DNA of 14,384 nt from positions 1-14,384 of the forward strand of contig JASICF010000529.1 of assembly GCA_030044775.1 (NCBI GenBank). Reading direction: 5' to 3'. The translations under genes were made by a program, and so were the position numbers. This stretch comes from Candidatus Sulfotelmatobacter sp. (lineage in GTDB: Bacteria; Acidobacteriota; Terriglobia; Terriglobales; Acidobacteriaceae). Shown here one piece after another: positions 13,817 through 14,384 of this stretch; position 1 is the first letter of the stretch; each line of letters opens with the position of its first letter. The notes beneath the pieces are model-generated. The model had not been told where the DNA came from and did not search any database. It saw only the letters and a list, made by a program, of their open reading frames with translations.

Positions 13817-14037
13817 GCCAAACTACGCCAGATAATCTTTTGCTGGGTGCATCCATATCAGTTGCTTGGTTTCAAAATTTGTATCCTTTGCTATGTGCAC
13901 CATTTCTGTTGCATGTAAATCAACCTGGTTCTCCACAGATTTCCACACGGTTTCGTGTTGCGTTTCCGTCCGAAACTTGCGGATAATGTCGGCGGGCACC
14001 TAATTCGCGCAACCAGCCTGCGCATCAGGGCAAGGAA

Positions 14038-14384
14038 GTGTACAGCCGAGCTGATTTGCTTCGTATTCTGCACCTCACTCCACGCCAGCTGGCCAGCTGG
14101 GAGCGAGCCGGGCTGGTCGTCGCCGCCACTTCCTACTGTTTCCCCGATCTGCTGAAGATCAAGAAAGTGCGCGACCTGTGCGCTATGAAAGTGCGTCCTG
14201 CCGTGATTCGGGAATCGTTGGAGGCGATGCAGAGGCAAGCGGCCGGGATGGAGAATCCTTTGGTTGATGCGGGAGCCTCATCGACCAATCGGCATCGGGT
14301 TGCGTTCCGGCATGAGGGCAAATTGTTTGAGCCGATCGCCGGTCAGTTTGTGATGGACTTCTCTTCTCGCGAAAAAGTTGTCAC
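14038..14384 (+). CDS. MerR-type HTH domain protein, 3' end cut by window
   Basis: The frame is open from 13987 to the right edge. The only start before the domain is GTG 14038, preceded closely by AAGGA (14032-14036), so the start is uncertain. The 115 residues seen begin YSRADLLRILHLTPRQLASWERAGLV, a MerR-like winged-helix motif (DNA recognition helix near 12-25) followed by CFPDLLKIKKVRDL, the second part of the wing and helix. Then come a helical LEAMQRQ segment, ENPLVDAG, and a beta segment VAFRHEGKLFEPIAGQFVMDF. I recall acidobacterial proteins of this form that continue into TPR repeats; that part is outside the window. The overlapping minus-strand frame is a shadow. Likely a regulator. 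Confidence 0.8.
   Translation, partial: MYSRADLLRILHLTPRQLASWERAGLVVAATSYCFPDLLKIKKVRDLCAMKVRPAVIRESLEAMQRQAAGMENPLVDAGASSTNRHRVAFRHEGKLFEPIAGQFVMDFSSREKVV

Larger units (their letters stand above)
13518..14037. other. Intergenic region between divergent kinase and MerR-type genes
   Basis: A 520-base gap. It contains the kinase promoter edge, a possible 43-codon ORF (13605-13736) with a plus-strand TTGACG-N17-TAGAGA (13559-13587) before it, a branched inverted-repeat structure (13702-13761), a 24-base dyad (13793-13816), and two DnaA-box-like words (13929-13947). GTTTC-CGTCC-GAAAC, a small inverted repeat, lies near 13961-13975. No clear promoter for the gene at 14038 stands out. Confidence 0.5.

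Noticed and set aside
13929..13947. Two DnaA-box-like words TTCTCCACA and ATTTCCACA
   Set aside because: One and two mismatches to TTATCCACA, only two copies, and no other origin features such as dnaA, dnaN or an AT-rich unwinding element.
13891..14238. Minus-strand ORF of 115 codons
   Set aside because: It is antisense to the MerR-type gene, whose domain is recognisable; the minus frame resembles nothing.
1..14384. CRISPR array, insertion sequence, prophage or rRNA
   Set aside because: No regularly spaced repeats, transposase, phage structural gene or rRNA sequence was seen anywhere in the window.

Overview
The window looks like a chromosomal segment from an acidobacterium (Acidobacteriota, Terriglobia-like). 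This rests on the mix of genes: a DUF6599-type exported protein, a Ser/Thr kinase fused to an Asp-box (BNR) propeller, a MerR-type DNA-binding protein of a style common in that phylum, a three-part PntAA/PntAB/PntB transhydrogenase, moderate-to-high GC, and the widespread 'CHSERSEE' intergenic repeat. No database search was run, so the assignment is from recognition of families only.

Layout from left to right. (1) 1-3102 (+): the C-terminal part of an SLT lytic transglycosylase, then a large exported TPR/AMIN/Amidase_3 cell-wall amidase. These are two peptidoglycan-cleaving enzymes in tandem. (2) 3212-4387 (+): a signal-peptide-bearing, single-TM DUF6599 protein. (3) 4388-4756: an AT-rich stretch with a good sigma70-like promoter, a dyad at the start site and a GC hairpin plus T-tract about 90 bases later. 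It is a candidate small RNA or attenuated leader ahead of a zinc-ribbon membrane protein (4757-5242). (4) 5243-5559: a non-coding region with the CHSERSEE repeat, an exact 15-bp tandem duplication and small dyads, leading into the pntAA-pntAB-pntB operon (5560-8520), which encodes the proton-translocating NAD(P) transhydrogenase. A strong GNRA-capped hairpin sits just before the pntAB ribosome-binding site.

(5) 8534-9285: a FitAB/VapBC-type toxin-antitoxin module (ribbon-helix-helix antitoxin, PIN toxin, ATGA overlap). Its promoter lies in a nest of palindromes, and a 10-bp direct repeat flanks the module. (6) 9384-11033 (+): a YbiT-type ABC-F ATPase. (7) 11030-13475 (-): a convergent operon of a cytoplasmic kinase-BNR propeller fusion followed by a MoaD/ThiS-like ubiquitin-fold protein. 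The moaD-like gene and the ABC-F gene end in the same CTAG tetranucleotide. The MoaD-like protein runs 12 residues past its Gly-Gly, which is unusual for a sulfur carrier. (8) 13518-14037: an intergenic region with a possible short ORF, a branched inverted-repeat structure and a 24-bp dyad. (9) 14038 to the right edge (+): the start of a MerR-type HTH protein, cut off by the window.

The most interesting part is the kinase-propeller/MoaD-like operon: a predicted signalling kinase with no membrane segment whose sensor-like propeller is fused to it, cotranscribed with a ubiquitin-fold protein that appears to need processing or to have lost its C-terminal chemistry. The rest is mostly housekeeping, with a small accessory toxin-antitoxin insertion.
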